Assembly: GCA_023213315.1 (NCBI GenBank)
Contig: JAKCPI010001673.1
Coordinates: 1-64,000, forward strand
Reading direction: 5' to 3'
Origin: Euborellia annulipes
Taxonomy: Eukaryota; Arthropoda; Insecta; Dermaptera; Anisolabididae
Length of the DNA: 64,000 nucleotides
Each line of letters opens with the position of its first letter. The stretch's first letter is position 1. Positions 31,312 to 42,406 of the stretch are shown here, piece after piece. The position numbers were made by a program, and so were the translations under genes. The notes under the pieces are model-generated. The model ran no database searches. It had not been told where the DNA came from and worked only from the letters and a program-made list of their open reading frames with translations.

Positions 31312-32215
31312 AAGTACTCTGTTAAAATAGCAGAGAGAAAGTATTAGTTTCATAACAAAAATTCGATGTCGAGATTTTGATGGATCTTCACGTTTTGAGG
31401 TCCCCTGAATCCAAAAAAGTGGTTTTCGCGACATGGTCAGTCTGTGTGTGTGTGTGTGTCTGTCTGGGGTCAATTTTAAGCATGAAGGAATTTAGCTATG
31501 AGGTTGAAATTTTATATTTAAGAAAGGTACCCTCCCGGACACTCAAAATAAGCTTTTGAACAAAATCGACCCAAGAATAGGTCTACTAGTACTTTACTAA
31601 TGCACTTTTTCAGTTTTTTTTTTTCGATTTTCTCAAAATTCACTCCAACGATGTTGAGTAAAATTCAAATATCAATTATTTTTTAGATGCTCTTTAAAAT
31701 TAATATTCTCATTTTGCCATTGAAATCTTCTGAAGACCACTTTACTCTTGTACTTCATAGAAAAGATAGGAGAAATGGTTGCCATGGTAACAAAATATAA
31801 TATAAATATTTTCCCCCGCTTATAAATTTTACATCTTGAATTCTAATATAAGCCCACGGGGCTTGGAGTAGTTGGTAGCGTGCCTACCTTCTATACCGAA
31901 AGTCGCGGGTTCGGACCCCAGGCAGTGCGATGATTTTATTTAAGGCATTTGGATACCAAATGAATTAAATAGAAATGTCTGGACCCCCAATAGATAATAT
32001 CTTATACAACGGTTATCGTATAAAGTCTTATATGGCCTAAGTTGTCGAAAAGACTGTGTGAATGAGAATTCTAATATATCAGCGGAAACTAAATATATAT
32101 CAACACAAAAAATAATTAATAATTTACAAAAAAATCTGGTGTTGACAAGCACAGAACACAAGGTAAGAGAAAGTTGTGTTCTGCGCCTTCACACCAGATT
32201 TTTTTTGTAAATTAC
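31312..32215 (+). mobile_element. Twin-hairpin element with SINE insertion
   Basis: Divergent AT hairpin (CTTTCTCTTTTAAGTACTC...GAGAGAAAGTA), X-box-like site 31778-31791, split at 31851 by a SINE. The terminal hairpin (32132-32205) is extended by TAATTTAC/GTAAATTA outside the usual stem. Confidence 0.8.
31851..32065 (+). mobile_element. tRNA-SINE lacking its A tail, 13-bp duplication
   Basis: GAATTCTAATATA flanks it (31838-31850 and 32066-32078). The copy ends at GTGTGAATGA without the usual tail, so either the tail was lost or priming was internal. Confidence 0.85.
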
Positions 32216-33104
32216 CCATGTTTTGTAAAAAGAAAAAAAAACTGTACGGAGAGGGAAATAGTGGCCACTTTCAAATTTAGCACACTAAAAAACATGATTC
32301 ATAAAAAATATTCCATTCAGCTGAAAAAAAATTTTATTTTGCATGCTAGTGCAAAAAACGAGGTGTTTGAAAATTTGCAGTGCATGATTTAAAGAAAAAC
32401 GGCTCAGCTAGATTTTAAAATATCGCGGTGTAAATGATATTAGAAAAATGTAAAAAAGAAATCGAGGGCGTTATTAAAATAGAGCAGCCAGTGGTGGACA
32501 TCTATGGGTGTGAATTGTTTAGGAAACCTTGTTATAGATAGATGATTCTTTTTATTTTTATTCATCTAGCTATTTGAACGAGTGTGTGTGTGTGTGTGTG
32601 TGTGTGTGGTTGGTTGGGTGTTTTTCAAGCCGCAACGTGGATCGATAGCTTTAAGGGTGGGGGTAGCGCGCGCCGCCCCGACTTTTTGCTCCGCCCCCCA
32701 GTCTCAGTCCAACCACCCCCTCCCCCCCCCACCACCGCCACACTGAGTTATCCCCACTACAATCCCTCCACTTGCGCGTGTAATCAACGTTAATTAAAGC
32801 CTGCTAATCATTTATTTCGGTAATTAAATTTCGCTCAGTATAAATCATAATTAGCCGCTTGGGGGTGAGCTAATAAGCTTGGGCGCCGCATATAGAAATA
32901 TACGGAGTGAGAGAGAGAGAGCATCTCATTATAAGAATTCATTTCGAGAGAGAGAGAGGGGGTGTGTACTCATATTGGTGGGGTTCAATTATTCAAATAG
33001 AAATGAATCGACAATTTTATATTAAAATATTATTATAAATATTAAATTGGCTTCTGTGAGTTTTGCGCCAGGATAATCGTATCAAATAAGCGGCAATTTT
33101 ATTT
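32216..33104. other. Spacer with GT repeat and GC-richer stretch
   Basis: (GT)n at 32582-32608, a GC-richer, C-rich stretch at 32630-32760, and GA runs at 32912-32960. No coding region was recognised. A possible regulatory segment at 32780-32880 is listed separately. Confidence 0.4.
32780..32880. promoter_or_regulatory. Cluster of homeodomain-type TAAT sites
   Basis: In about 100 bases there are TAATCA, TTAATTAA, CTAATCA, GTAATTAAA and ATAATTAG. The DNA is not part of any repeat family seen here. TAAT is the core bound by many homeodomain proteins, but the background is AT-rich, so this is suggestive only. Confidence 0.2.
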
Positions 33105-33279
33105 TACTTTCTCTTACCTCTATATATATGTTAATATATATATAGAGAGAAAGTATTGGATTCAAGTCAAAAATTCGATGTCGAGATTTTGATGGATCTT
33201 CACGTTTTGAGGTCCCCTGAATCTAAAAAAGTGGTTTTAGCGACATGGTCTGTCTGTCTGTCTGTCTGCTCCCACCGAC
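33105..33279 (+). mobile_element. Twin-hairpin element, left part
   Basis: AT hairpin and GAGATTTTGATGGATC block up to the CTGTCTGTC microsatellite, where the TA-flanked element at 33282 begins. The remainder was not found beyond 34411. Confidence 0.75.
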
Positions 33280-33281
33280 TA

Positions 33282-34409
33282 TGTAGGGGAGAGGGCGGGA
33301 CATTGGGACACGAGGCACATTGGGACATTCGAATTTTAGCTCTACTAAATGTGCCCATTTTATTATAGAAAATGTTTTTTTAATAAAATGGGTACTTAAT
33401 GCACCCTAACGGTCAAAGAGTACAACTCAAACTTTATATTTACCCTGGTAGGAATACACAATTGGGCCAAGCCTCGGACCAGGCTTGGACCATTCGTGCC
33501 GAGCATTGGGCGAGGTTTGGGGCAAGCCTTGTCTAACCATTGGGCGAGGCTTGGTCCAAGCCTTGGAATGATAACAATGTACCCAGCCTTGGGAATCAAA
33601 AAAACCAAGGTTGGCCCCAGCCTCGAGAATCAAAAAAACCAAGGTTGGCCCAAGCCTTGGAAAACCAAAAAATGGAAGGTCGATCCAAGCCTCGAGGAAA
33701 AAAAAGTTGTTCCTCGAGAGATTTGAACTCGAGCTTTTTGGTTTTGTTCTTCATTTGCCAATGCCTTTACGCTCTCGTACACAGTTGTTATATTGATATG
33801 ACTCTTTTTTAAGCTATTTGATTTGCCTTTTATTTTAGCTAAATAAACTTTATCAAACAATCACCAGATTTAAAACATATATTACTGTTTTTTCAATTAA
33901 TAGCACTTGATTTAATTTAATTTTTTTTTTTTTTTAATTATATGATGGGTCAATTAACCATTGGGCCAAGCCTGGTCCGCGGCTTGGCCCAATGGTCACT
34001 ACCCAAGGCTCGGTAATACCATTGGGCTAAGCCTCGGACCAGGCTTGGTCCATTGGTGACTTCCCAAGGCTCGGTTTAATAATATAATACCATTGGGCCA
34101 AGCCTCGAACCAGGCTTGGTCTATTCGTCTTCCCAAGGCTCGGTTTAATAATATAATACCATTGGGCCAAGCCTCGAACCAGGCTTGGTCTATTCGTCTT
34201 CCCAAGGCTCGGTTTAATAATATAATACTATTGGGCCAAGCCTCGGACCAGGCTTGGCCCAATGGTCACTACTCAAGGCTTGACAAATGACAACTGGCCC
34301 AAGGTTCGGCCAATTGTCAGCATTGGCAATTCCTACCAGGGTTAGTAGAGCTAAAATTCGAATGTCCCAATGTGCCTCGTGTCCCAATGTCCCGCCCTCT
34401 CCCCTACTG
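33282..34409. mobile_element. TA-flanked element with about 65-bp identical inverted ends
   Basis: Ends (C)AGTAGGGGAGAGGGCGGG and its inverse are identical for about 65 bases and carry two tandem CATTGGGACA-type words. TA lies at 33280-33281 and 34410-34411. The interior is made of CCAAGCCTCGGACCAGG-like inverted words. The ends resemble those of the pogo-like remnant at 4856. Confidence 0.8.
34021..34265. repeat. Tandem repeat of 69-71 bp with inner hairpins
   Basis: Four units start (at ATTGGG) at 34021, 34092, 34161 and 34230. Each holds CCAAGCCTCG/CGAGGCTTGG-like inverted words. It is open in frames on both strands, which produces repetitive, non-credible peptides. Confidence 0.85.
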
Positions 34410-34419
34410 TATATCGTCA

Positions 34420-35620
34420 TAATGCGGCATTGAGGGTTGTTGTGCTATCATTTACCCCATTCCTATGGGGCTGGTGAGACACCTGTGCTGCCATACGCTC
34501 CTTGGGATACTAAGAATGAGGGGTGCCGCTTATATTAAAAATGAGTTTTAAAAATTCGGCTACGCCCGAGATGAATATCAGAGCCAAAGAGGACATACAC
34601 AAAATTCATATTTTAATCTTAATCGTTATAGACTTTTGAGTAAAATTGAAATATTTTGTTTGTTTATTATAACGATAACGTTTCGATTACCAAAAGTAAG
34701 AGAAAAGTGTGTACCGTGCGGCCAATCACACCAGATTTTATAATATACTTATGGGATCATAAATATAGATTTTTAATTTATATAATTTGAACCCATAAAA
34801 TTTAAGAGAAAATATAGAATTTTTTTTAAATATAATTAAATGGCATTAAAAATAAAATAAGAATAATAAATTAAAAAATCTCACCTAATATTGTTTAAAA
34901 TATAAAATTAAATAGTCTTGTAAAAACGAATAAAAATAAATCTAATAATAGAAAACAAATATAAATCTCTGAAGATGAACAAATCGAACAACACTCAACC
35001 AACAACACATGAATGGCCGAGAAAGAGATAAAGTAGAGCGCTACTTTTGCACCGAGAGAGAGAACGAAAACACCATAGTTACTCTTATCCCCACACTCTC
35101 ATATGCAGAGGTTTCTAGAATCATCTCGATCAATTTTTATGAAAAAAAATTATCTATTTACTCACTCTCATGTTAAATTATCTTATTAATTTGATATTAT
35201 TTTATTATTTTAGATACAGATGAGAATACTTATAAAACGAAAAAGCATATTCAAAATAAATTAATTTTCATTCTATATTTAATTCATAAGTCTGTCTTTT
35301 TACGATCATGTAATAAAAATGAAAAGGATTAAAAAGGAAAATAAATACCTAGGAAAGTGAAGATAGGGTTGGAGGTCGGCAGTGGAAATAATCGTGGAGA
35401 AAAGACATCGTGGATCAGTTGTCGAGATTGCATCAGGCGAGAGAGGAGAGAATTTCTTTTGGAAGCTTTTTCACGTGTTTGTTGCTCACTGACCGTCGGG
35501 CTCATACTGAAGGTGGCGACGCCGGCAACTAGTGTGGAACAAGCGAAACAATAGTGTCACGTGACATCAATGCTGCTATGCTATTGGTCAAATAATCCAA
35601 GGCATTAATTTTAAAAAAAA
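34420..35620. other. AT-rich spacer with a mixed-composition island
   Basis: A twin-hairpin end fragment lies at 34675-34738. The stretch 35340-35590 is more complex and holds a 65-codon frame and GTGTCACGTGACAT (E-box-like CACGTG). It has no domain that can be named. Confidence 0.35.
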
Positions 35621-35621
35621 A

Positions 35622-35850
35622 TCTGGTGTGATGGTCGCACAGCAATAGAACTTTCTCTTACCTTTGGTAATGAAAAGATGTGATCTGTGCTTGTCACACC
35701 AGATTTTTTGTGTTGGTACTCTTTTACTTCATAGAAAAAAAAATCTTGAATTCAAATGTACCGTACTGTCGGAAACTAAATAAATTTGTGTCGACAGAAA
35801 AAATCTGGTGGGTCAAGCACAGAACACAACTTTCGATTAAGTTGTGAATT
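35622..35850. mobile_element. Two opposed twin-hairpin end fragments
   Basis: A reverse hairpin end (35625-35715), then a forward piece (35740-35850) ending in a broken hairpin stem. They face each other across a deletion. Confidence 0.6.
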
Positions 35851-36009
35851 TCTCAAAATCAGAATTAATTTCTTCCGAATCACTTGAGCTTGATTCACTA
35901 AACTAAATGTTTTTATTAAAATAAGAATAAAAAAATATTCTTTCTTTTTTACATTGTAATAAAAAAGCTTAAAGCTTAAATATATTTTTACTTTCTCTTA
36001 CCCTAAATA

Positions 36010-36572
36010 TGGACCGTTTATTTTGAAAGTGGTGTAAGTCCATTTTCTATTGTTTCGAGAAAATGAAAGGTTAACATATCTGTTTATTAAAAAAATCTTA
36101 GGGTCCGACCGAAACAAGATTTTTTTTAACCGAAACCGAATTTCGGCCTCAATCTTAGTTTCGGCCGAAACCGTAACCGACGAATTTGCATTTCCTATAC
36201 AAAATTCATATCATTTTACCTTTTTTTTTTTTGTTTTTTTTTTTTTTTAATTCTTATTTTTTTCCCCTCTAGTGCAAATCATTTGATCTTTTTTTTTTGC
36301 ACGCGAGTCTCATCCCATCTTTTCAGACTCAGGTTTCGGCCGACCGAAAGTTTCGGCAACTTAGAATTTTTGGCCGAAACTGAATATTCGGTCAGTTCCT
36401 AAAAAATCTATTTACAAACCAATTTTCAATTGTACAAAACATGGGAATTTTTAAAGATATTCACCACTAGCTAGTTATACATAGAAAATTTACATTAATT
36501 TAAGCATAAATTATGTGATGTTTTTTTTTTTTTTTTTTTAATGGACTTACACCACTTTCAAAATAAACGCTT
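36010..36572. mobile_element. TA-flanked MITE
   Basis: Inverted ends share CGTTTATTTTGAAAGTGG and onward through GTGTAAGTCCAT. TA lies at 36008-36009 and 36573-36574. A hAT-B copy is nested inside. Confidence 0.7.
36099..36401. mobile_element. hAT-B MITE with perfect 8-bp duplication
   Basis: Ends TAGGGTCCGACCGAA and, inverted, TAGGAACTGACCGAA. AAAAATCT lies at 36091-36098 and 36402-36409. At 303 bp it is the shortest copy. Confidence 0.9.
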
Positions 36573-36599
36573 TATATAGAGAGAAAGTATTGTTTTTAA

Positions 36600-37590
36600 A
36601 GGGAAAGTGAATAAAAATTTTAGAAATTTTTTTTTACTTAATTTTCGAGCTGATTGTGGGTGGGGCATCCAGGGGAGCAGAGGTCCTTGCCGTGGGGCAC
36701 TTGCCCCCCCCGTAGCGCCATCACTACCTAGAGCGCCCTCTACTACTTAGTTAATTATTTGTTTTAATAAAGTTTGATTAAATTAAATATTTTTTAGCTT
36801 TAGGTATACCTATAACAATTTACCCCAATGTCTTTTCATTTGGCTCTCTATCATTCCACATCCAAACAATTTTCCCTTGAATTTTTTTTATATTTTTATT
36901 CAAATATCCAATTGATTATAGGTTATAAAATTCCTTTGATTCGTGATATCCTCTCTTTCTTTAATACATAGAATAAATATAAAAGAAAAAAAAAAACCAA
37001 AACGTTACAATCAACATCCTTTTTTTTTTTAATGTTTTTATTTCCAAGGCCATTGAATAAAAAAAAACTGATGATTACTTTAATAGTGATACGTGATTTT
37101 ATATCTCTCTGTCTTTGTAAGGTTAATCGTTTCAAATGATCGACTAAATACCCAGAGACAGGTGGAGAGCGAAAGGGACACCCCCGACAAACAAAAAAAA
37201 GCCACGCGTCTAAAACACAAATGGACGATCATTAGAAAGAAATAAAAAAAAAAAAAAACCTTTCTTGATAGATAAATAAAAGGGTTGTTATTATTGGAAA
37301 AATAATTAAGATAGTGTATGTATGTGAAAGTTTTGTTTCGATATTTCACCGATTGGAAAAAGAAATATTTTTTTTTTTTTGCCTCTTCTCTGTTATTATA
37401 TTAAAGTATCATTTATCGGAAATTTATGTGAAGTCTCTCCCACTAAACCATCTATAACTAGTTATGAAGCCGACCGACACTTTAAAAACTCGTTCTTAAA
37501 TAGTAATGACAACTTTTGAAAAAAAAAAAATGTATTATTATTGGGATGCATTAGATTAGATACAAGGGAGTTTGGTCTCTACAGGTTCCA
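36600..37590. other. AT-rich spacer
   Basis: CCCC/GGGG-rich transposon debris at 36655-36725 and many A/T runs. No gene is seen. Confidence 0.4.
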
Positions 37591-38639
37591 AACTAACAAG
37601 GGCGTAACTAGCCTTTGAGGGCGCGGGGGAGGGGCGAACCTCAACTGGGGCGCCGTTTTTTACTTTCTCTTACCTCTATATATGTTAATATAAGTATTGG
37701 ATTCATGTCACAAATTCGATGTCGAGATTTTGATGGATATACACTTAGGGTGGCCGCAAAAAAACAAAATTTTTTTGAATTTCTTTCGGCCGAACCTCTG
37801 TAAAAGTGTGTCTTTTGGCTAAAAAATGATAATGGCAAAGTTTTAGCTAAATTGTTTAACGTTAACCCGTGCCTCATCGGGGTTAAAATATTTGAAAAAG
37901 TGCGATTTTATCTAAAATTCGCTCCAGTTTTTACTTCATAAAACGAAAACAAATTATCGTAGAAAAATGAATCTTGGCTCATTTCATAGCAAATTTCTGA
38001 AGACCTCTTTCTCTTGAGGTTTTATAGGGAAGATAGGAGAGGGGACCATTTTTTTCATTAAAACTTATAGATTTATTGATATTTATAAATTAGCATTTCG
38101 GTTTTGATATATTGCTCTTTCTGAAAAATAAGTGGAAAATCACAATAGAGACCATTCGATATAACATTTTGCCGGGAAAATATTCCGAAGGGAATGAAAT
38201 TTTACCTGGTTATTTGGGGCTACTCTAGAATGCCAATTCTAAATTTTCGACCTCGAGGACCGTGTGGGGGGGGGGAGGGGAGAAAACAAAACAAAAACCT
38301 CAAAAATTTGAAAAATCTTCAGGTTTTTGCTTATATCTCGTAAACTATTCATATTTTGTGAAATATAGCACAATACAAAGTTGTAGAGCGTTAAATTTGC
38401 TAAAATTTGGTACATAAAAGGAATTACTAGACTTAATACTAACCGAAATACGGCCGGTCAAAGTTGGACAAATTTTCCCGAAAAGTAAAAAATACCAGAA
38501 AGAATGAATAGTCTTGTCGTTATCCACTTTTTACCTAGAAAGTATTCCGAAGTGAATTAAATTTTTACAAGTTATTTGGCGGTCCGCGCCTCACAGTTTG
38601 GAAAAAGCTGTTATAAGGGTATTTTATGGCTGGTGGAAT

Positions 38640-39142
38640 TTGTATCAGGAATGAAAGTTAGAAGAAAACGAAACCAGATTTTTTCTTTAAAAATATATTT
38701 TAACTAGGAACCGACCGAATATTCGGTTTCGGTTACGGTTTCGGCCAGTTTCGGCCAAAAATCATGGTTTCGGCCGTAGTTTCGGTTTCGGCCAAAAAGT
38801 GGTCGAACCTTTCGGCCGGCCGAAACCTGAGTCTGAAAAAATGGGATGAGACTCGCATGCAAAAAAAAAAAAAAAAAGTCAAATAATTTGCACTTGAGGG
38901 AGAAAAAAATTTAGTCTCCCTAAAAAAAAGGTAAAATGATTTTCACGGGAGGGAAAAAAAGGTAAAAATGAAAAAAAATTTTTATAGGAAATACAAGTTT
39001 CGGTTTCGGTTTCGGCTGAAAATCTTGTTTCGGTCGGACCCTAATTTTAACAGCTTAAGGCCAAAGCCGAAACGTCAGCTGTTAAAATATATTTTTAAAG
39101 TAAAAATTCTGGTTGCGTTTTCTTCTAACTTTCATTCCTGAT
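38640..39142. mobile_element. Foldback element split by hAT-B
   Basis: Arms ATCAGGAATGAAAGTTAGAA and its inverse, with TTTAAAAATATATTTTAAC on the inner side. The centre reads GGCCAAAGCCGAAACGTCAGC, matching the GAAACGTC part of the other foldbacks, while the CTGANGA half is degraded. Confidence 0.65.
38705..39043. mobile_element. hAT-B MITE with perfect 8-bp duplication
   Basis: Ends TAGGAACCGACCGAA and, inverted, TAGGGTCCGACCGAA, with ATTTTAAC at 38697-38704 and 39044-39051. It sits in the arm of a foldback. Confidence 0.9.
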
Positions 39143-39164
39143 GAAAAATATTTTTCTCAAATCT

Positions 39165-39417
39165 TATTTTCACGCCCTAGGGGGGGGGTGTCTAACTTAA
39201 ATATAAAATTTCAATCTCCTAGCTCAATTCCTTCATGCTTTAAATTGAACCCAAACAGACACACAGACAGACCATGTCGTAAAAAACATTTTTTTGGAGG
39301 GGACTTCAAAACGTATATATACATCACAATCTCGACATCGAATTTTTGACATGAATCCAATACTTTCTCTCTATATAAATGTATATTAACATACATATAG
39401 GTAAGAGAAAGTAAAAA
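39165..39417 (-). mobile_element. Twin-hairpin element, left half (reverse)
   Basis: From the AACTTAAATATAAAATTTC block to the AT hairpin ending GGTAAGAGAAAGTA. It has drifted in the TTTTTGGAGGGG region. Confidence 0.7.
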
Positions 39418-39974
39418 TTCCAATCCTAATTGAGATTAGTTCTATATACAAAAAGATGCGGTAACTCACCCCAGTAAAATTCTAAGTGGACTAATCATAT
39501 CTTACTTTTCTACCTAATGAAAAAAATCCCTACAAAATTCTGCAAGGGATTCGATGGGTTCCTAAGTTGCCCAGAGTTATTATTATCTGTTTATGAGAGT
39601 TTCGAAATCTTCAAAAATTAATTCCGCCCCAGTAATAAGAAATTTTAGAATGACATTAAAATGTTTCTACCCCACTATCCTATTTGCTAAATATTGAATA
39701 TAAATTTTAACTCAAACGGAATGCACTTATTTTTTAGTAAAAGTATTAAAAAACATTAATATCTTTGTGCATTATAGGGGATGGGGCATTAACCCCCCCC
39801 TGGTTAATGTCTCCCCCCCCCCCTTTAAGGAAATGCGAGCCTTCACCGCGAAATTACTCTCAAAATAATTTCAATACATTTATAAAAAATGATTTTTTAT
39901 TTTTATTTTATTTTGAAATTATTTTATTTTAATTTTCAACCCTTAATCCACCCCTGAGAAATTTGATTTAAAAA

Positions 39975-40205
39975 ATGCCCTTAGGCTTGGTGTATTTGGT
40001 AGCGTGCCTACTTTCTATACCGAACGTCGAGGGTTCGGACCCCTGGCAGTCCGAAATGGATACCAAATGGCTTAAATTGAAATGCCTGGACCCCCAATAT
40101 GTATATTATTAATTAATAACGGTTATCGTATAAACTCTTATATGGCCTGAGTTGCCGAAAAGAGTGTGTGAATGTGTGTGTGAGTGTGAATGAGAAAAAA
40201 AGGTG
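39975..40205 (+). mobile_element. tRNA-SINE with internal deletion
   Basis: Head GGCTTGGTGTATTTGGTAG and B box GGTTCGGACCCC. The first half of the inner palindrome is deleted (GTCCGAAATGGATACC). The tail is short. Confidence 0.75.
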
Positions 40206-41002
40206 TTAAAAAGATGAAAAATAAAAAACTAATTTTTTTTCAATAATACCTACACTCCCCCTCCCCCTCCCCCCAGCTTATATTCTCCCTCTACCCTTAG
40301 TGAAATACAAAATATTTAATTTCATATTCAAAAGAATCGTTTTTCGCAGTCAAATTATTTGTTTCTATCAATTTTTTTTTTCAACGATAAAATGCATAAT
40401 AATTACCTTTAATAAGACTCTCAAGAGGGTGTGCTGGTTGACGGTGAGGTCAGGGTGGGTTACACTATATTAATTATTCACTTTGATTCACTTTAAACAC
40501 AAAAAAAGAAGGCAGCGCCTGCAAGCCGGCAACGCACTCGACTCAACTGAACGAGAGATTCCTCGCCTCTCTTATCTCTTTGATAGGAATAAAAAAAAAA
40601 TTGATGAAAAAAACAATTCCCTTTTTATTAAAAGTAAAAAAAATACCTTTTTCTCTAATCTAACTATATTTAGAGATGGAAAAGAATGTCAACAAGTGAT
40701 TTGGAATATTCCAAGGCCTTTCTTAAATAATCAACCCTTCATCCCCCTATCAAAAACGCTATTTTTTGAATGTTTTCTATTTATTTGGCTTCGATTTAGC
40801 TAAAATAAATATAAAAAACATTTTTTTTTTCAATTTTTCACCCCTTTATCCAATCCTAATAAATAAAATAATTAACAATGCTATCGCCTTCCGCGAGCTT
40901 CGCGTTTAGTCAGAAAAAAATTAAAACCCTGAAAAACTTCCCTGGATCCGCCTTTGTGTTTTACACATAGTATAATTTTCTAGAATGAGTTTTACTTCAA
41001 AT
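40206..41002. other. Spacer with a repeat shared with 61.3 kb
   Basis: C-rich run at 40255-40275. The part 40403-40690 shares ATTACCTTTAATAAGAC, CTGAACGAGA and CTCTAATCTAA blocks, in the same order, with 61285-61540. A 106-codon frame overlaps it but has no recognised domain. Confidence 0.4.
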
Positions 41003-41313
41003 CAGTGGTTTCCAAACTTTATGTTACAACGTCTCCCTTAAAAATATTTATGACGCCCCCCTCCCCTATACATTTAATAAAATAATACAAAAACAAAAAT
41101 TTTTAATACTAAAAAATATAAATTTATATAAAAATATTTTTTTTATTTATTCATATTTATTATTTTAATTAAAAACTCCGTCCCAGAATCTTCTAAATTA
41201 TTTTATTATTTTATTTATAAAACGAGCAATCATTTGGAAAATTGATCTTGGTGGCGAATATTCGCGCCTCCCCTTAGACTAGTCCGCGCCGCCTCACAGT
41301 TTGGAAAACGCTG
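41003..41313. mobile_element. hAT-type element ends (CAGTGGTTTCCAAAC)
   Basis: Left end CAGTGGTTTCCAAACTTT and right end, inverted, CAGCGTTTTCCAAACTGTG, a common hAT terminus pattern. The flanking 8-mers do not match, so one side may have been replaced. A similar lone end lies at 38590-38615. Confidence 0.5.
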
Positions 41314-41871
41314 GTCTCTATTGTGATTTTCCACTTATTTTTCAGAAAGAGCAAGCAATATATCAAAACCGCAATGCTAATTTGTAAATATCTCTAAATC
41401 TATAAGTTTTAATGAAAAAATGGTTATTATAAAACGTCAAGAGAATTAAATTTTCTATGAAATGAGCCAAGATTCATTTTTCTACGATAATTTGTTTTCG
41501 TTTTATGAAGTAAAATCTGCGAATTTGTAGATAAAATCGCACTTTTTCAAAATTTTAATCCCGATGAGGCACGGGTTAACGTTATCCAATTTAGCTAAAA
41601 CTTCGCCATTATCATTTTTTAGCCAAAAGACAACTTTTAGGAGGTTCGGCTGAAAGAAATTAAAAAATTTTGTTTTTTGCGGGCACCCTAATATACACGT
41701 TTTGAAGTCCTCTGAATCCAAAAAAGTGGTTTTCACGACATGGTCTGTCTGTCTGTGTGTGTCTGTCTGTCTATGAACAAAATATCTCAAGAACGGAAAG
41801 AGCTAGGAGGTTGAAAAAATACTTCAAAAAAGACTAGGGGAGATGGAGCGTAGAATGAAGGCATTTTTTTA

Positions 41872-42190
41872 AATCTGGTGTGATGCTGCATAGCACACAA
41901 ATTTCTGTTAGCTTCAAGGGCGGTCCCAGAGGGGGGTCAGGGGGTCGTGACCTCCCAAAAATCTTTTTTTTAACACACACTTTTTTCCCACTCACTCTCC
42001 CATTCACACAATCTTTTCGGCAACTTAGGCCATTTAAGACTTAAACGATACTCATATTTGATTAATATATATTTATTGGGGTCCAGGCCCATTTATTTAT
42101 ACTATAAAAAAAAAAAACAGTGACCCCCAAAATGTAAGGCTAGGACCGCCATTGGTTAGCTTCGATAATAGTTTTAGCCTAGAGGATCTA
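41872..42190 (+). mobile_element. CTGGTGTGA hairpin half, split by a hAT element
   Basis: CTGGTGTGATGCTGCATAG and CACACAAATTTCTGTTAGCTT before the insertion, TTCGATAATAG after it. The hAT entered the loop of the hairpin. Confidence 0.55.
41915..42154. mobile_element. hAT element with a nested SINE tail
   Basis: Ends CAAGGGCGGTCCCAG and, inverted, CAATGGCGGTCCTAG, with GTTAGCTT at 41907-41914 and 42155-42162. A reverse, head-less tRNA-SINE occupies about 41967-42105. Confidence 0.85.
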
Positions 42191-42406
42191 GATTCTTTTC
42201 TACGTGAAACTGTAAGTACTGACGAAAGCAGGAGAGGAGCAATTTTATTTTTTGTTAACGGACTTTTCTGTTTTGTATTAAAACAAATTACAAAATTTTA
42301 TTAAATGAAAACCAAAAAAGTCTTGAATGCCAAAAAATTAATAAAAAAAACACGAAGTAATATATTTGAAAATCGATAGAGTTAATTTTCAAAAAAATAA
42401 CTAAAA

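Larger units (their letters stand above)
35985..36592 (+). mobile_element. Solo AT hairpin split by a MITE
   Basis: TTTACTTTCTCTTACCC before the insertion and ATATAGAGAGAAAGTATTG after it. No body of the twin-hairpin element follows, so the left hairpin existed alone before the MITE entered its loop. Confidence 0.55.
37745..41690. mobile_element. Composite 3.9-kb element with long inverted repeats
   Basis: ATATACAC lies at 37737-37744 and 41691-41698, a perfect 8-bp duplication. The ends are TTAGGGTGGCCGCAAAA and, inverted, TAGGGTGCCCGCAAAA. The inverted repeats continue for about 380-420 bp (to about 38160 and from about 41317) at roughly 90% match by eye. The interior contains a foldback with nested hAT-B, a twin-hairpin piece, a SINE and hAT-type ends, but no transposase was recognised. 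Sequence like its 38190-38400 part recurs at 44200-44420. Confidence 0.8.
37668..41830 (+). mobile_element. Twin-hairpin element split by the 3.9-kb element
   Basis: Left part 37668-37744 (AT hairpin shortened, then GATTTTGATGGATATACAC). It resumes at 41691 with ATATACACGTTTTGAAG and runs to about 41816. The CTGGTGTGAC end is missing. Confidence 0.8.

Noticed and set aside
34021..34265. CRISPR-like array
   Set aside because: Units are continuous tandem copies without unique spacers, inside a TA-flanked transposon in an animal genome.
40483..40803. 106-codon plus-strand frame
   Set aside because: Low-complexity Lys/Phe-rich text, no domain, and the homologous DNA at 61.3 kb does not keep the frame by eye.
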